Positions 33,569 to 43,334 of a stretch of 64,000 bases of DNA are shown here, one piece after another. Positions within the stretch are counted from its first letter, which is position 1, and every line of letters starts with the position of its first letter. This DNA is from an uncultured Bacilli bacterium (GTDB lineage Bacteria > Bacillota_I > Bacilli_A > RF39 > UBA660). The translations under genes and the position numbers were made by a program. The stretch covers positions 62,001 to 126,000 of the forward strand of contig CAKOJN010000001.1 of NCBI GenBank assembly GCA_934090685.1, given 5' to 3'. The notes beneath the pieces were generated by a model. That model was given only the letters and a program-made list of their open reading frames with translations, searched no databases and was not told where the DNA came from.

Positions 33569-34159
33569 TTAAAATTCTTTTTTTAAATATATTTTTTCAG
33601 ATATTTTATAAGAAATAAATAATGAAATTGTAAGTATTATAGGAACAATAATAAACCAATAATTATTAAAAAATGAAATAATATCTAAAGGAATATTTAT
33701 GACTTTTGAAAATAAAACTATTATACCAACTATAGCAAAAGATAAAATAAATAATATTATTCTTCCCTTTTCCATACCATATTTAGATATAAATGGATAC
33801 ATTATTGCTTGAATTAAGACTATAGCACTAACACTTCCTAATAAAGTAGAAACAAAATCATCAAATTTCAAATTACTATTAATTACACTAACTAAACAAT
33901 TCAAAACAACTGTAATAACAATAGATAATAATGTTAAAAATAAACCTGCTACAAATTTTGATTTAACTATATTTTTTCTTCCTCCAGGTAAAGTTATAGC
34001 ATAAGCATTCCAATTATTATATTCATCATAACTAAAGGTTGACATAAAAAGCATAACAATAATAAATGATGGTATAAAAGAAATATTAAATTGTCCTTGA
34101 AGTGCCATTATAAAAAATACAACAAGCATAACAATGATTAATTTTAAATTTCCTTTCAT
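33569..34159 (-). CDS. ABC-2 type transporter permease, N-terminus probably lost
   Basis: A 196-residue protein with six hydrophobic segments (for example IIVMLVVFFIMALQG and IILFILSFAIVGIIVLF) and the ABC2_membrane_5 pattern FMSTFSYDEYNNWNAYAITLPGGRKNIVKSKF. Family members usually have about ten more residues, a charged start such as KxFLIMKGNLK. Here the codons just upstream read KRFLI in frame but are preceded by a stop, and no ribosome site precedes the ATG at 34159. No ABC ATPase gene is near. It is likely decaying. Confidence 0.6.
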   Translation of the reverse strand: MKGNLKLIIVMLVVFFIMALQGQFNISFIPSFIIVMLFMSTFSYDEYNNWNAYAITLPGGRKNIVKSKFVAGLFLTLLSIVITVVLNCLVSVINSNLKFDDFVSTLLGSVSAIVLIQAIMYPFISKYGMEKGRIILFILSFAIVGIIVLFSKVINIPLDIISFFNNYWFIIVPIILTISLFISYKISEKIYLKKEF

Positions 34160-34249
34160 TATTAAAAATCGCTTTTATTGATTTAAACGGATTTATATTT
34201 CTTTTAATTTAGTTTTTTCTTTGATTTTATATTAAAAATTAAATTGTCG

Positions 34250-34258
34250 TGATATAAT
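34250..34258 (+). promoter_or_regulatory. Extended -10 promoter of the CYTH-like gene
   Basis: TGATATAAT (TGn plus TATAAT) with no good -35 box, 42 bases before the ATG at 34300. The ribosome site is AAGGAAGG. Confidence 0.45.
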
Positions 34259-34299
34259 TGTGATTAGAGATAAATAATAATTTAAAAGGAAGGTAAATT

Positions 34300-34956
34300 A
34301 TGGCAGTAGTAGAAATTGAATTGCCTATTAAAGGAAACAAAGAGGATATAGATAAGTTATTACTTAATAGTGGATTTGAAGAATTTCATAAAGTTATAAC
34401 AATAACAAGTTATTATAAATTAAAAAATGATAACGATATGAATCATAATACTTTAAAATCAAGATGTAAAAGATTAAGATATGTTGAACCATTATCTAAA
34501 TTTAAAAATAAAAATCAAAGTTATAAACAATGTATTACAAAATATAATGTAAAAAAATGTAAGAAAGATGAAGAAAAGTTATTGAATGATGGTTATGAAA
34601 AAATATATACTGATGAAAAAATTGATTATGTTTATAAAAATAAAAATGATGATGAAATGTATTTTCAAATTCAAGATATTAAAAATGATTGTTTAATAAT
34701 TGCTTATGATAATAAGAAATATTATGACTTACCAGAAGATGAACAAAAGAAAAAATTAATTAATGATGTTCGTAAATATGGGATTGAAATAATAGAAGAT
34801 AATAATGTAGATAGATTTAAGTTAATTGGTAAGACATTAACAATTGAGGAGATTGTTGATAAAATGAATTATTATAGGAAAAAATTATCTTTAAAAAATT
34901 CATTAAATATAAATTGTGATTGGTTTAAAACAAAGTTAAAGAAGATTTTTAAGTAA
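34300..34956 (+). CDS. CYTH-like domain protein
   Basis: A 218-residue protein with the CYTH/triphosphate tunnel pattern at the start: VVEIELPIKG (the ExE motif). It then shows LKSRCKRLRYVE and later charged strands (KIDYVYKNKNDDEMYFQIQDI). CYTH proteins act on triphosphates or thiamine triphosphate. The middle part is unusually rich in Lys and Asn, and the last 40 residues are basic. The fold assignment is tentative. It stands alone on the plus strand among minus-strand genes. Confidence 0.45.
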   Translation: MAVVEIELPIKGNKEDIDKLLLNSGFEEFHKVITITSYYKLKNDNDMNHNTLKSRCKRLRYVEPLSKFKNKNQSYKQCITKYNVKKCKKDEEKLLNDGYEKIYTDEKIDYVYKNKNDDEMYFQIQDIKNDCLIIAYDNKKYYDLPEDEQKKKLINDVRKYGIEIIEDNNVDRFKLIGKTLTIEEIVDKMNYYRKKLSLKNSLNINCDWFKTKLKKIFK

Positions 34957-35142
34957 AGCAAAAATGGCAAAATTAACTTGAATGCTAAAAAAAGATAATG
35001 TTTATGGTATTGTAAAATATCCTAAATAAAAACACTACCCTACATGCATTCGCATTTCAAGTAGTTCACTTATATTATTGCAAATTATTTATATCCATCA
35101 ATGAAATTCAAAGTAACTATTCAGACTATCGCATAAAAAAAG

Positions 35143-35169
35143 AAGAGTGATTACTTAAAAATTGCTCTT
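35143..35169 (+). terminator. Hairpin after the CYTH-like gene
   Basis: Ten-bp stem with two G-U pairs (AAGAGUGAUU/AAUUGCUCUU), 7-base loop, then TTAATTTG. Weak terminator about 185 bases after the stop. Confidence 0.4.
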
Positions 35170-35205
35170 TTAATTTGCAAATAAAACCTCATTATTAAAT
35201 AATGC

Positions 35206-35248
35206 AAAAAAAGACTAAGATTTACAACTAAATGTTTAATCTTAATCT
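35206..35248 (-). terminator. Terminator of ppdK
   Basis: Eleven-bp stem AGATTAAGATT/AATCTTAGTCT with one G-U pair, 15-base loop, then seven T on the minus strand, 10 bases after the ppdK stop. Confidence 0.75.
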
Positions 35249-35258
35249 AATTTTTATA

Positions 35259-37886
35259 TTATTTTTGCCCCTCAGACTTGATTACGGCTTGTGCAGCAGC
35301 AAGTCTAGCAATAGGAACTCTAAATGGACTACATGATACATAAGTAAGTCCTACATTATGACAAAACTCTACAGATGATGGATCTCCACCATGTTCACCA
35401 CATATTCCAAGTTCAATATTAGGTCTAGTTTTTTTACCTTTTTCTACTGCTATTTCAATTAGCTGTCCTACACCTTTAGTATCAACTCTTGCGAATGGAT
35501 CACTCTCAAATATTTGTTTTTCATAATAATCATTTAAGAATTTACCAGCATCATCTCTACTAAATCCATATGTCATTTGAGTTAAATCATTAGTACCGAA
35601 GCTAAAGAACTCTGCATCTTCTGCGATTTCATCAGCAAGTAATGCCGCTCTTGGTATTTCAATCATAGTACCAATCATATATTCAACTTTATAGTGTTGT
35701 TCTTTAAATACTTTTTCTATTGTTTCAACAACTATATTTTTAACATATTTTAATTCTTTAGGATCTCCTACTAAAGGTATCATAATTTCAGGTTTAACTT
35801 TAATACCGCTCTTTTCAACATTAATTGCTGCTTCTATTACAGCTCTTGTTTGCATAACAGCAATCTCTGGGAATGTTATAGAAAGTCTACAACCTCTATG
35901 TCCCATCATAGGATTAAATTCATGTAAACTATCAATTTTAGTCTTTAATTCATCAAAAGTTACACCTAAATCCTTAGCTAAATCTTTTATTTCTTCATCT
36001 GTATGAGGAACGAATTCATGCAATGGTGGATCTAAGAATCTAATTGTTACTGGATATCCATTCATTTCTTTAAATAGCTCTTCAAAGTCACCTCTTTGCA
36101 TTGGCAATAATTTAGCAAGTGCTTTTTGTCTTTGCTCTTTAGTGTCAGAAACAATCATTTCTCTAATAGCAAATATTCTATCTTTTTCAAAGAACATATG
36201 CTCTGTTCTACAAAGACCTATCCCTTCTGCTCCAAATTTAACTGCTTGATGAGCATCACGTTTAGTATCAGCATTAGTTCTTACTTCTAACTTTCTTACT
36301 TCATCTGCCCAAGACATAAATGTCTCAAAGTCACCACTAATTTCAGGTTCAACTGTTTTAACTTGAGTTCCATATACTTTGCCAGTAGAACCATCTATAG
36401 AAATATAGTCGCCTTCTTTAAATACAACTCCCTCACTAGTTGTTAATGTTTTATTATCCTCATTTACCGTTAGTTCACCACATCCAGATACACAACATCT
36501 TCCCATACCTCTTGCTACTACAGCAGCATGTGATGTCATACCTCCACGAATTGTTAAAACTCCACGAGCAAGATTCATACCTTCAATATCTTCAGGTGAT
36601 GTTTCAAGTCTTACTAAGATTACATCTTCACCATCTTTAGCATGCTTTGTTGCATCTGCAGCTGTAAAATAAATCTTACCACAAGCAGCACCAGGAGATG
36701 CAGCAAGTCCAGTAGCTATAGGAGTAACACTCTTTAATACTTCACTATCAAAAGTCGGATGTAGTAATTGATCTAATTGTTTTGGCTCAACTTTTAATAA
36801 AGCTTCTTCTTTACTAATCATTCCTTCATTATATAAATCAACTGCAATTTTAATAGCAGCAGAACCTGTTCTCTTACCATTCCTAGTTTGTAGCATAAAC
36901 AATTTACCATTTTCAATAGTAAACTCCATATCTTGCATATCTCTATAATGGCTTTCTAATATTTCACAAGTCTTAACAAATTCGTTGTATGCCCCAGGCA
37001 TAACTTCTTTTAAAGTATCAATGCTCTTTGGAGTTCTAACTCCTGCGACTACATCTTCACCTTGTGCATTCATTAAATATTCACCATAAAGTTTCTTTTC
37101 ACCTGTAGCTGGATTTCTAGTGAATGCAACACCAGTTCCACAGTCATCTCCCTTATTTCCATAAACCATTTCTTGTACATTAACAGCAGTTCCCCAACTA
37201 GATGGAATATCATTCATTCTTCTATAATATATAGCACGTTCATTATTCCAACTTCTAAATACAGCTGTAACTGCCTCTATTAATTGCTCTTTTGGATCTT
37301 GTGGAAAATCATTATTAGATAATTCTTTATATATTGATTTAAACTTCATAGCTATATCATACATATCATTTTCATCTAAATCAGTATCATATTTAACGCC
37401 TTTATCTTCTTTATATTTATCTAATACTCTTTCAAATGAACTTTTTGAATATCCTTTTACTACATCAGCAAACATCATAATAAATCTACGATATGAATCA
37501 TATACAAATCTCTTATTATTTGTTTCCTTTGCAAAATTAATACATACTTCATCATTAAGTCCTAGATTTAATACAGTATCCATCATACCAGGCATACTTG
37601 CTCTAGCACCACTTCTTACTGATACTAATAAAGGATTATTTATATCTCCCATTTTCTTACCAGTTATTTTCTCTAGTTCAGATAATTTATCAAATATTTC
37701 ATTTTTGATATCTTCACTTATCTTTTTACCAGACTCATAATAATTAGTACATGCTTCTGTGGTAACAGTAAAACCTCTTGGTACAGGTAAACCAATACTT
37801 GTCATTTCAGCTAAGTTAGCACCTTTACCACCTAAAAGGTTTTTCATATCTTTATTACCTTCACTAAACATATATACATATTTCAT
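35259..37886 (-). CDS. ppdK: Pyruvate phosphate dikinase
   Basis: An 875-residue PPDK that interconverts pyruvate and phosphoenolpyruvate with ATP, Pi and AMP/PPi. The N-terminal ATP-grasp region has GGKGANLAEMTSIGLPVP. The swivelling His domain has RGGMTSHAAVVARGMG with the catalytic His. The C-terminal PEP domain has FGTNDLTQMTYGFSRDD and ICGEHGGDP. The ATG at 37886 was preferred over one two codons earlier because AGGAG lies 8 bases before it. PPDK is common in fermentative gut bacteria with PPi-linked glycolysis, consistent with an anaerobe. Confidence 0.97.
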   Translation of the reverse strand: MKYVYMFSEGNKDMKNLLGGKGANLAEMTSIGLPVPRGFTVTTEACTNYYESGKKISEDIKNEIFDKLSELEKITGKKMGDINNPLLVSVRSGARASMPGMMDTVLNLGLNDEVCINFAKETNNKRFVYDSYRRFIMMFADVVKGYSKSSFERVLDKYKEDKGVKYDTDLDENDMYDIAMKFKSIYKELSNNDFPQDPKEQLIEAVTAVFRSWNNERAIYYRRMNDIPSSWGTAVNVQEMVYGNKGDDCGTGVAFTRNPATGEKKLYGEYLMNAQGEDVVAGVRTPKSIDTLKEVMPGAYNEFVKTCEILESHYRDMQDMEFTIENGKLFMLQTRNGKRTGSAAIKIAVDLYNEGMISKEEALLKVEPKQLDQLLHPTFDSEVLKSVTPIATGLAASPGAACGKIYFTAADATKHAKDGEDVILVRLETSPEDIEGMNLARGVLTIRGGMTSHAAVVARGMGRCCVSGCGELTVNEDNKTLTTSEGVVFKEGDYISIDGSTGKVYGTQVKTVEPEISGDFETFMSWADEVRKLEVRTNADTKRDAHQAVKFGAEGIGLCRTEHMFFEKDRIFAIREMIVSDTKEQRQKALAKLLPMQRGDFEELFKEMNGYPVTIRFLDPPLHEFVPHTDEEIKDLAKDLGVTFDELKTKIDSLHEFNPMMGHRGCRLSITFPEIAVMQTRAVIEAAINVEKSGIKVKPEIMIPLVGDPKELKYVKNIVVETIEKVFKEQHYKVEYMIGTMIEIPRAALLADEIAEDAEFFSFGTNDLTQMTYGFSRDDAGKFLNDYYEKQIFESDPFARVDTKGVGQLIEIAVEKGKKTRPNIELGICGEHGGDPSSVEFCHNVGLTYVSCSPFRVPIARLAAAQAVIKSEGQK

Positions 37887-37976
37887 GTGCATTTCTCCTT
37901 CCTATTTTTACCTTTTAATTATACCATATAACTCATTTATTACATAGTAAACTTGATATTTTCTTTACAAAATAAA

Positions 37977-37994
37977 AGAAGAGATTACTCTTCT
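37977..37994 (-). terminator. Terminator of tdk
   Basis: Seven-bp stem AGAAGAG/CTCTTCT, 4-base loop, then TTTATTTTG on the minus strand. It overlaps the stop. Confidence 0.65.
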
Positions 37995-38578
37995 AATGAT
38001 GTTATACCAAGAACTTTCTCTAAATAACATTTACCACATAATGATTCATATGAAACTTCATTCTCACCATCTATTGCTACTTGAGAACCGCTTGATGTAA
38101 ACTCTCCATTAACAACTCTTCCATTAAACTTAGCTCTCTTACCACATCTACATATTGTATATAACTCTTCCATAACATCAGCTATCTCAAAAAGTCTTAA
38201 ACTTCCAGGGAAAGACATTGTTTTAAAATCACTTCTAAGTCCATAACAAATAACAGGTATATCTTTAAGTTTACTAAACATAAATAACTCATCTACTTGA
38301 TCTCTTGTTAAAAATTGTGCTTCATCTACAAGTACACAAGCAATATCTTCATTAAGAATATTTAAATATTTAGATAGTTTTTCATCTTTGTCTATTAGAT
38401 GATCTACTTGTCTTTTAAGACCTATCCTAGTGATAATTTTATCATCACCCTTAGTATCAATAACTGGTTTTAATATAACTACATTCATACCTCTTTCTTC
38501 ATAATTATGAGCTACTTGTAATAATAATGTAGTCTTACCAGAATTCATCGCACCATATCTAAAATATAATTTACTCAT
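37985..38578 (-). CDS. tdk: Thymidine kinase (type II)
   Basis: A 197-residue thymidine kinase of the bacterial/vaccinia type, used to salvage thymidine. The P-loop is YGAMNSGKTTLL, the Mg region is LVDEAQFL, and the C-terminal zinc site pairs TICRCGKRAKF with SLCGKCY. It overlaps the upstream recombinase by 8 bases. Confidence 0.96.
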   Translation of the reverse strand: MSKLYFRYGAMNSGKTTLLLQVAHNYEERGMNVVILKPVIDTKGDDKIITRIGLKRQVDHLIDKDEKLSKYLNILNEDIACVLVDEAQFLTRDQVDELFMFSKLKDIPVICYGLRSDFKTMSFPGSLRLFEIADVMEELYTICRCGKRAKFNGRVVNGEFTSSGSQVAIDGENEVSYESLCGKCYLEKVLGITSLEE

Positions 38579-39470
38579 CTTTTTTCTCTTCCTTTCTTGG
38601 AAAACATCTATAATATACTTTTTTCAATTGTTCATTCGTAACATGCGTATATATCTCAGTAGTTCTAAGTGATGAATGTCCTAAAAGTTCTTGAACTACT
38701 CTTATATCGCATCCATTATTAAGCATATCTGTTGCAAATGTATGTCTTAAAACATGGGGTGTTACATGTGTTTTAACAGATAATCTTTTCATAATATTAT
38801 CTATTATATATCTAATACCCCTATCAGTTATTTTACCACCTCTACTATTCATAAACAAGTAATTATGATTTCTTTTAGGATGCGTTTCTAAATATTCATA
38901 TAACGCTTCACTAGCATAATCTCCATAATAAACTACTCTTTCTTTATTACCTTTTCCACACACAACTATTCTTTTATTATCAAAATCTATATCAGATAAT
39001 TTAATATTTATAAGTTCACTTACTCTCACTCCAGTGGCATAAAGCATCTCAATTATTAATCTATCCCTAGTAGAATCTTTATCAAGTGATGATTCATGTA
39101 TTATCTCAAGTAAATCATTATAATAAATAAATTTAGGTAATCTTTTCTCTGCTTTAGGATAAACAATTCTAAATAATGGATAATCTTTTTTATCTATATA
39201 TTCATTTTTATATAAGAATTTATAAAATGATTTAAATGTACTTATCTTTCTTCTTACTGAAGATGCTTTTTCCTTATTTTTATTTAAATATTCTAAATAG
39301 TTTCTTATATCATTTTCAGTAACATTTATTAAATCAATATTTACAAACTCATAAAAATAATATAAATCATTTATATAAGAAATAAGTGTATTAACAGAAT
39401 AATTCTTTTGATTTATATAATCAATAAATAATTTAATATATTTTTGTTTTTTAAACTCTTCTTTATCCAT
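38571..39470 (-). CDS. Tyrosine recombinase of the XerC/XerD type
   Basis: A 299-residue site-specific recombinase. The N-terminal SAM-like domain has YSVNTLISYINDLYYFYEF. The catalytic residues are visible: ATGVRVSELINI (Arg), CGKGNKERVV (Lys), HVLRHTFATDML (His-x-x-Arg), LLGHSSLRTTEIYTH (His and nucleophile Tyr). Length fits chromosome-dimer resolution enzymes. No partner, dif site or integron is seen in the window, so XerC versus XerD cannot be decided. It is followed directly by tdk. Confidence 0.9.
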   Translation of the reverse strand: MDKEEFKKQKYIKLFIDYINQKNYSVNTLISYINDLYYFYEFVNIDLINVTENDIRNYLEYLNKNKEKASSVRRKISTFKSFYKFLYKNEYIDKKDYPLFRIVYPKAEKRLPKFIYYNDLLEIIHESSLDKDSTRDRLIIEMLYATGVRVSELINIKLSDIDFDNKRIVVCGKGNKERVVYYGDYASEALYEYLETHPKRNHNYLFMNSRGGKITDRGIRYIIDNIMKRLSVKTHVTPHVLRHTFATDMLNNGCDIRVVQELLGHSSLRTTEIYTHVTNEQLKKVYYRCFPRKEEKKDE

Positions 39471-39505
39471 ACATTAATTATAATATATTTTAAATAAAAA
39501 TTAAA

Positions 39506-39523
39506 GAGACACATTTGTGTCTC
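39506..39523 (-). terminator. Hairpin upstream of the recombinase gene
   Basis: Seven-bp perfect stem GAGACAC/GTGTCTC, 4-base loop, then TTTAATTTTTATTT on the minus strand. It probably ends transcription from the cluster of small genes at 39.7-40.9 kb. Confidence 0.5.
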
Positions 39524-39617
39524 AATCTATATTAACACCATTTGGTGGTTCATTAATATTCTATGGATTATATGTCATTAGTTGCATATTTTTTATTAAA
39601 AGAATGAATTATCAAAA

Positions 39618-39694
39618 AAGGGAGGATAAATAATATGTAATTTATATAAAAGATGATTTATTTATATTAGCTAGATAATCCTAATGATTATCTA
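39618..39694 (+). other. Strong ribosome site before a two-codon ORF, then a hairpin
   Basis: On the plus strand a GGGAGG ribosome site lies before ATG TAA, which codes for a single Met. About 33 bases later there is a perfect 9-bp hairpin (TAGATAATC/GATTATCTA, 39672-39694). Together they look like the remains of a gene start, or a start-stop regulatory site. Confidence 0.35.
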
Positions 39695-39738
39695 TTATAT
39701 ATTATGATTATATTTCTTATTTAAGTAGTTAATTTATA

Positions 39739-40050
39739 TTATTTTTCTTTATATCTATATTTATTAATTCTTTTTAATACTTTAAGATTCTCTTTATTTA
39801 AGTCTTCACTTAATAATTTATCTTGTGGATTATATTTATATTCAATTTGATTATAATAATTTGCAATAAGTAGACCTAAATCTCTATCAACAAAATAACC
39901 ATTTTCAGTCACAAATCCCTGAGGTGCATTTCTTAAAACACCGATTTCTTCCATAGTAAATATATCATAATGTCCTTTATATGACATATAGATACAATGA
40001 TTGTGTATTAATGCTGCACAAACTATTTTTCCATATTTTTCTATATCCAT
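39739..40050 (-). CDS. Small uncharacterised protein
   Basis: A 103-residue protein with GKIVCAALIHNHCIYMSYKGHYD, then FVTENGYFVDRDLGLLIANYYNQI and LLSEDL. This looks like a conserved family often found in phage or plasmid neighbourhoods, with an HCIY-type start and a 'seDL' end. No function is recognised. It starts 6 bases after the 96-residue gene. Confidence 0.5.
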   Translation of the reverse strand: MDIEKYGKIVCAALIHNHCIYMSYKGHYDIFTMEEIGVLRNAPQGFVTENGYFVDRDLGLLIANYYNQIEYKYNPQDKLLSEDLNKENLKVLKRINKYRYKEK

Positions 40051-40056
40051 AATACC

Positions 40057-40347
40057 TCACAAAGATAGTTTATCTTCATTCATAAATTCTTCGAATATTT
40101 TATCATAATCATCAGCTAGAGAACTATCAAATGTTCTACAGTAACTAGATAATTTATAAAATATCTTACTTTTATTTGCTTCATCTACAAATTCTAAACT
40201 CAAAATAGAATCAAATATTTCACTTATAATTCTTTCATTTCTAATATTATTTCTTATTACATCATCAACTATATTAGATAATCTTTTTAATTCTCTTTTT
40301 GAGTTTATTGACACTTGCTTAAATAATTCTAATAATTCTTTATCCAT
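40057..40347 (-). CDS. Small helical unknown protein
   Basis: A 96-residue acidic helical protein, starting MDKELLELFKQVSINSKREL. It has no recognised domain. It lies 1 base from the 197-residue gene upstream, so they are co-transcribed. Confidence 0.5.
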   Translation of the reverse strand: MDKELLELFKQVSINSKRELKRLSNIVDDVIRNNIRNERIISEIFDSILSLEFVDEANKSKIFYKLSSYCRTFDSSLADDYDKIFEEFMNEDKLSL

Positions 40348-40348
40348 A

Positions 40349-40942
40349 TTATAATTTCATATTAGATGATATTTCTTCCTTTATTTTCATATCATAATCT
40401 TCTAAAGATTGTACGATATTATTATTTTCATCTACTACATAATATTCTTTAAAAGAAGGTGTACCATTAGTTAAAAAATTAACATCTAAACTACCATCTT
40501 CTCTTTCACCATAAATTATTAAATATCCATTGTCACATGCACAAGAAACAATTCCCCATCCTACATCCATTTGATAAGTATCATCTGGTAATATTTTTAA
40601 TTTATCACTTAATTTATCAATAATATATTGTGGCATATGTTGTGTAACTCTTATAGCTTTATTTGGTTTAGGTATTTCATAAAACACCCCATTTTCTTCT
40701 CTAGTTGTTTCTTTCCAATTTGATTTATTCCATACATTCATTTTTCCATCTTTTAACTTTTCATATGCAATTACAGAACCTAAAGGTACTCTTTCTTCTC
40801 CTTCAAGACAATCAAGGATTATTGTATCTTTTTCTATCCTAACTACATCTTTCAAAAAATCTTTTATATCATTTTGATTATTAATTCTCACGCAATTTTT
40901 CACTCCAGGTTTTTTAACTATTGTTATCATTTCTTCATCCAT
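40349..40942 (-). CDS. Unrecognised 197-residue protein
   Basis: A soluble 197-residue protein with DTYQMDVGWGIVSCACDNGYLIIYGERED near the middle, the clearest conserved-looking stretch with two cysteines. No family recognised. AAGGAG precedes the ATG. It is the first of the three-gene cluster. Confidence 0.5.
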   Translation of the reverse strand: MDEEMITIVKKPGVKNCVRINNQNDIKDFLKDVVRIEKDTIILDCLEGEERVPLGSVIAYEKLKDGKMNVWNKSNWKETTREENGVFYEIPKPNKAIRVTQHMPQYIIDKLSDKLKILPDDTYQMDVGWGIVSCACDNGYLIIYGEREDGSLDVNFLTNGTPSFKEYYVVDENNNIVQSLEDYDMKIKEEISSNMKL

Positions 40943-41104
40943 TTTAAATCTCCTTATTTTAATATTTTTTTAAATTATTTTCATAATCTATTATATCTAT
41001 TTTATCATCTTTAAAATAAAAAAACAAATAAGTATTATTTTCTTCTAAATTTCACAACAAAATAAACTTTTTTACTATGATCAATGTTATCAATTTTTTA
41101 AGTA

Positions 41105-41941
41105 CTATAAACTCTTACCATTTATCTTTTCTTTTCTTATTTCATATTTTCCAACTATATACACTCTATGGGTACCAGTCTTTACATACTGACTACCTTT
41201 AATATAATAATTGTCAAATGATTTAATCACTCCATTACTTATGAAATCTAAGAATTCTTCATTAGTTAATGCTCCTATAAAAGGATAATATGTATTTACA
41301 CTACCATCTTCTTTATATGATACAATTGGAATACTATAATCTAATAAAGCATAATCATTTTTTCTTTTGACTATGTTGAAGCAATGGCTTTCTTGTCTAT
41401 CACCCAAATCAACACATCCTATACAATAATATGACTCTATTCCAAAAATACTCAATACTTGTTGAACTAAAGCTCCTCTTTCTGTACATTCTGCTGCATC
41501 CTTGCCTTTTAAATCACCAAGTTTATTGTTTTTTAGTGCTTCAAAATATTCTTCATCAGTAGTAGTTGTTTGCCACGCAATATCATTAAATATAGTCTCT
41601 CGATCTGTTTTACTTGAATATCCAAAATAACTATTAACAAAATATTCCAAACTGTGTATTAATGATGATTTGTTATTAATGTTATATTTTTTAATAAAAT
41701 GTGCAAATTCATATATATAATCCGTAGTTTCCATTCCATAATCTTCCATATTTAAAGAAGCATATTTTATTCTTGATTTTAATGGTATAAATCCTTTAAA
41801 TACATTATACGTTTTTCCATATTCTAAAAAACCAAGTTTTTCTACTTTTTTGGCTTTTGCATTTGCATTATTTATTGCAGTTTCAATAATAGAGTCAACT
41901 TCTTCTTCACTACACTCTAATATTTTTTGAAATAAATCCAT
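41105..41941 (-). CDS. Transglutaminase-like protein
   Basis: A 278-residue protein. The last half shows a probable Cys-His-Asp arrangement: AAECTERGALVQQVLSIFGI (Cys), ESHCFNIVKRKNDYALLDYSIP (His and Asp). That order is typical of transglutaminase/arylamine-type cysteine enzymes. The N-terminal part is helical and unrecognised. Substrate unknown; it may be a non-catalytic domain. A GGTGAT site precedes the ATG. It is separated from the cluster downstream by 160 bases. Confidence 0.5.
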   Translation of the reverse strand: MDLFQKILECSEEEVDSIIETAINNANAKAKKVEKLGFLEYGKTYNVFKGFIPLKSRIKYASLNMEDYGMETTDYIYEFAHFIKKYNINNKSSLIHSLEYFVNSYFGYSSKTDRETIFNDIAWQTTTTDEEYFEALKNNKLGDLKGKDAAECTERGALVQQVLSIFGIESYYCIGCVDLGDRQESHCFNIVKRKNDYALLDYSIPIVSYKEDGSVNTYYPFIGALTNEEFLDFISNGVIKSFDNYYIKGSQYVKTGTHRVYIVGKYEIRKEKINGKSL

Positions 41942-42159
41942 ATTTTATCACCAATTATATTTTACCATTATTTCTGTTTATGGGCTATATGTTTAACTTC
42001 AATTTGCTATTCTTAATTTTATCTATAATATTACTTCTTAATATATCATATATTTTTTTGTTTTATTATTCAATTAATAATTCTTTATTTAAATGAACGT
42101 ATCTATTATTTTGCCAGGGGTTATTAAGTGGTTAGTACATAATAATCAAAAAATTTAAT

Positions 42160-43311
42160 TTAAAGTTTTTTTTCTTTAATAAAGTTTAATGCATATTCTA
42201 AAATTGTATCTACTCCATTTATATAATCTTCTTTTGTTTGTTCAACTAAAATATCTGGGTGAAAAACAATTGTCTTTTTCGATTCTTCCGGTAAATTAGA
42301 AAATTCTTCTTTTGTAGTTGCTTGTGTATTTAACAATCGATTAAAATATCTCTTTGATACAGAAAAACGATGATCATCAATGTTAAACCAATTAGAATTG
42401 CCGTAGCTATTAATTGGAGTACCTATTTCTTCACCAATTGTTGTTGCACCTAAATCAATTAAATTCATAAGAGCAAAGCTTCCCGAAGAAAAAACTCTGT
42501 AGTCCGTTAAACATATTAATTCTTTATCAGGATTATTTTTAATAAAATTCATAAGCCAACTATTTAGTAGTGAATTTCCACCACTATTACCTCTTATATC
42601 AATTATAAAAGTATAAATATTTGATAAATCTTCACTCTGTAATTTTTTAATAGATTCTTCTATTTGTTCTTTAAACATGTCTTGAACTGAACTATGTTTA
42701 TATACCAATGCGTTTTTAATGAATTTGTATTCTCCTGGATGACCATATTCATACTCTTTAAAATTAAACATATTATTATAATTTTCTTCTTTTTTAAATC
42801 TTTTTTTTATATTTTTTCTATTAATATCTATAAATTCGTATTCTAGTTCTTCTCTATTTCTAAGTGACGGTAAACCAAACAATATACTTTTATTAAATAA
42901 TGCTTTTTCAATTTCATAACGTTTTTTCCCATCTGTACCATATATAATAATACTATCTAATTCATTTATAATTTGATTTATTGGTATATTATTAATTGAA
43001 ATTAATTTGGAACCTTTTATTTCATTTGGATAATCAACCAATATATCATTTCCAAACATTCTAAAATTTAATGGAATTGTTATTGTTTTTGAGTATTTAG
43101 TATGAGCATCTGTTAATCCACTTAGTCTTTTGATAATAAAGTTCATAAAATATCCAAAATTATATTCATCAACTATATCCATTTTATTAACTAATTCTTT
43201 ATAAATATCATTTAACTCATCTTTGCTTATCTCATGCCATGGATTAACATGTATTTCTTCATATTTTTTTATAAATTCATCATATATTTTTTTATATTTA
43301 ATACTTATCAT
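42160..43311 (-). CDS. S41-family peptidase, cytoplasmic
   Basis: A 383-residue protein with the tail-specific protease fold. The catalytic part contains FIIDIRGNSGGNSLLNSWLM and FSSGSFALMNLIDLGATTIGEE, whose SSGSFA holds the Ser nucleophile. A PDZ-like region precedes (ISINNIPINQIINEL). There is no signal peptide, so it probably acts inside the cell or needs another export route. A 200-base gap without genes lies on its downstream side. Confidence 0.75.
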   Translation of the reverse strand: MISIKYKKIYDEFIKKYEEIHVNPWHEISKDELNDIYKELVNKMDIVDEYNFGYFMNFIIKRLSGLTDAHTKYSKTITIPLNFRMFGNDILVDYPNEIKGSKLISINNIPINQIINELDSIIIYGTDGKKRYEIEKALFNKSILFGLPSLRNREELEYEFIDINRKNIKKRFKKEENYNNMFNFKEYEYGHPGEYKFIKNALVYKHSSVQDMFKEQIEESIKKLQSEDLSNIYTFIIDIRGNSGGNSLLNSWLMNFIKNNPDKELICLTDYRVFSSGSFALMNLIDLGATTIGEEIGTPINSYGNSNWFNIDDHRFSVSKRYFNRLLNTQATTKEEFSNLPEESKKTIVFHPDILVEQTKEDYINGVDTILEYALNFIKEKKL

Positions 43312-43334
43312 ATATATCTCCTATAAGTATTATA

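Larger units (their letters stand above)
34957..35258. other. Gene-free stretch
   Basis: About 300 bases without a supported gene. It holds the two hairpins listed below and no recognised RNA or repeat. A short stretch with ATGCATTCGCAT (around 35040-35060) could be a remnant, but nothing is assignable. Confidence 0.5.

Noticed and set aside
38571..39470. The Xer-type gene as an integrase of an integrated element
   Set aside because: There are no attachment repeats, tRNA gene or element cargo. It pairs with tdk and has the length of a housekeeping Xer protein.
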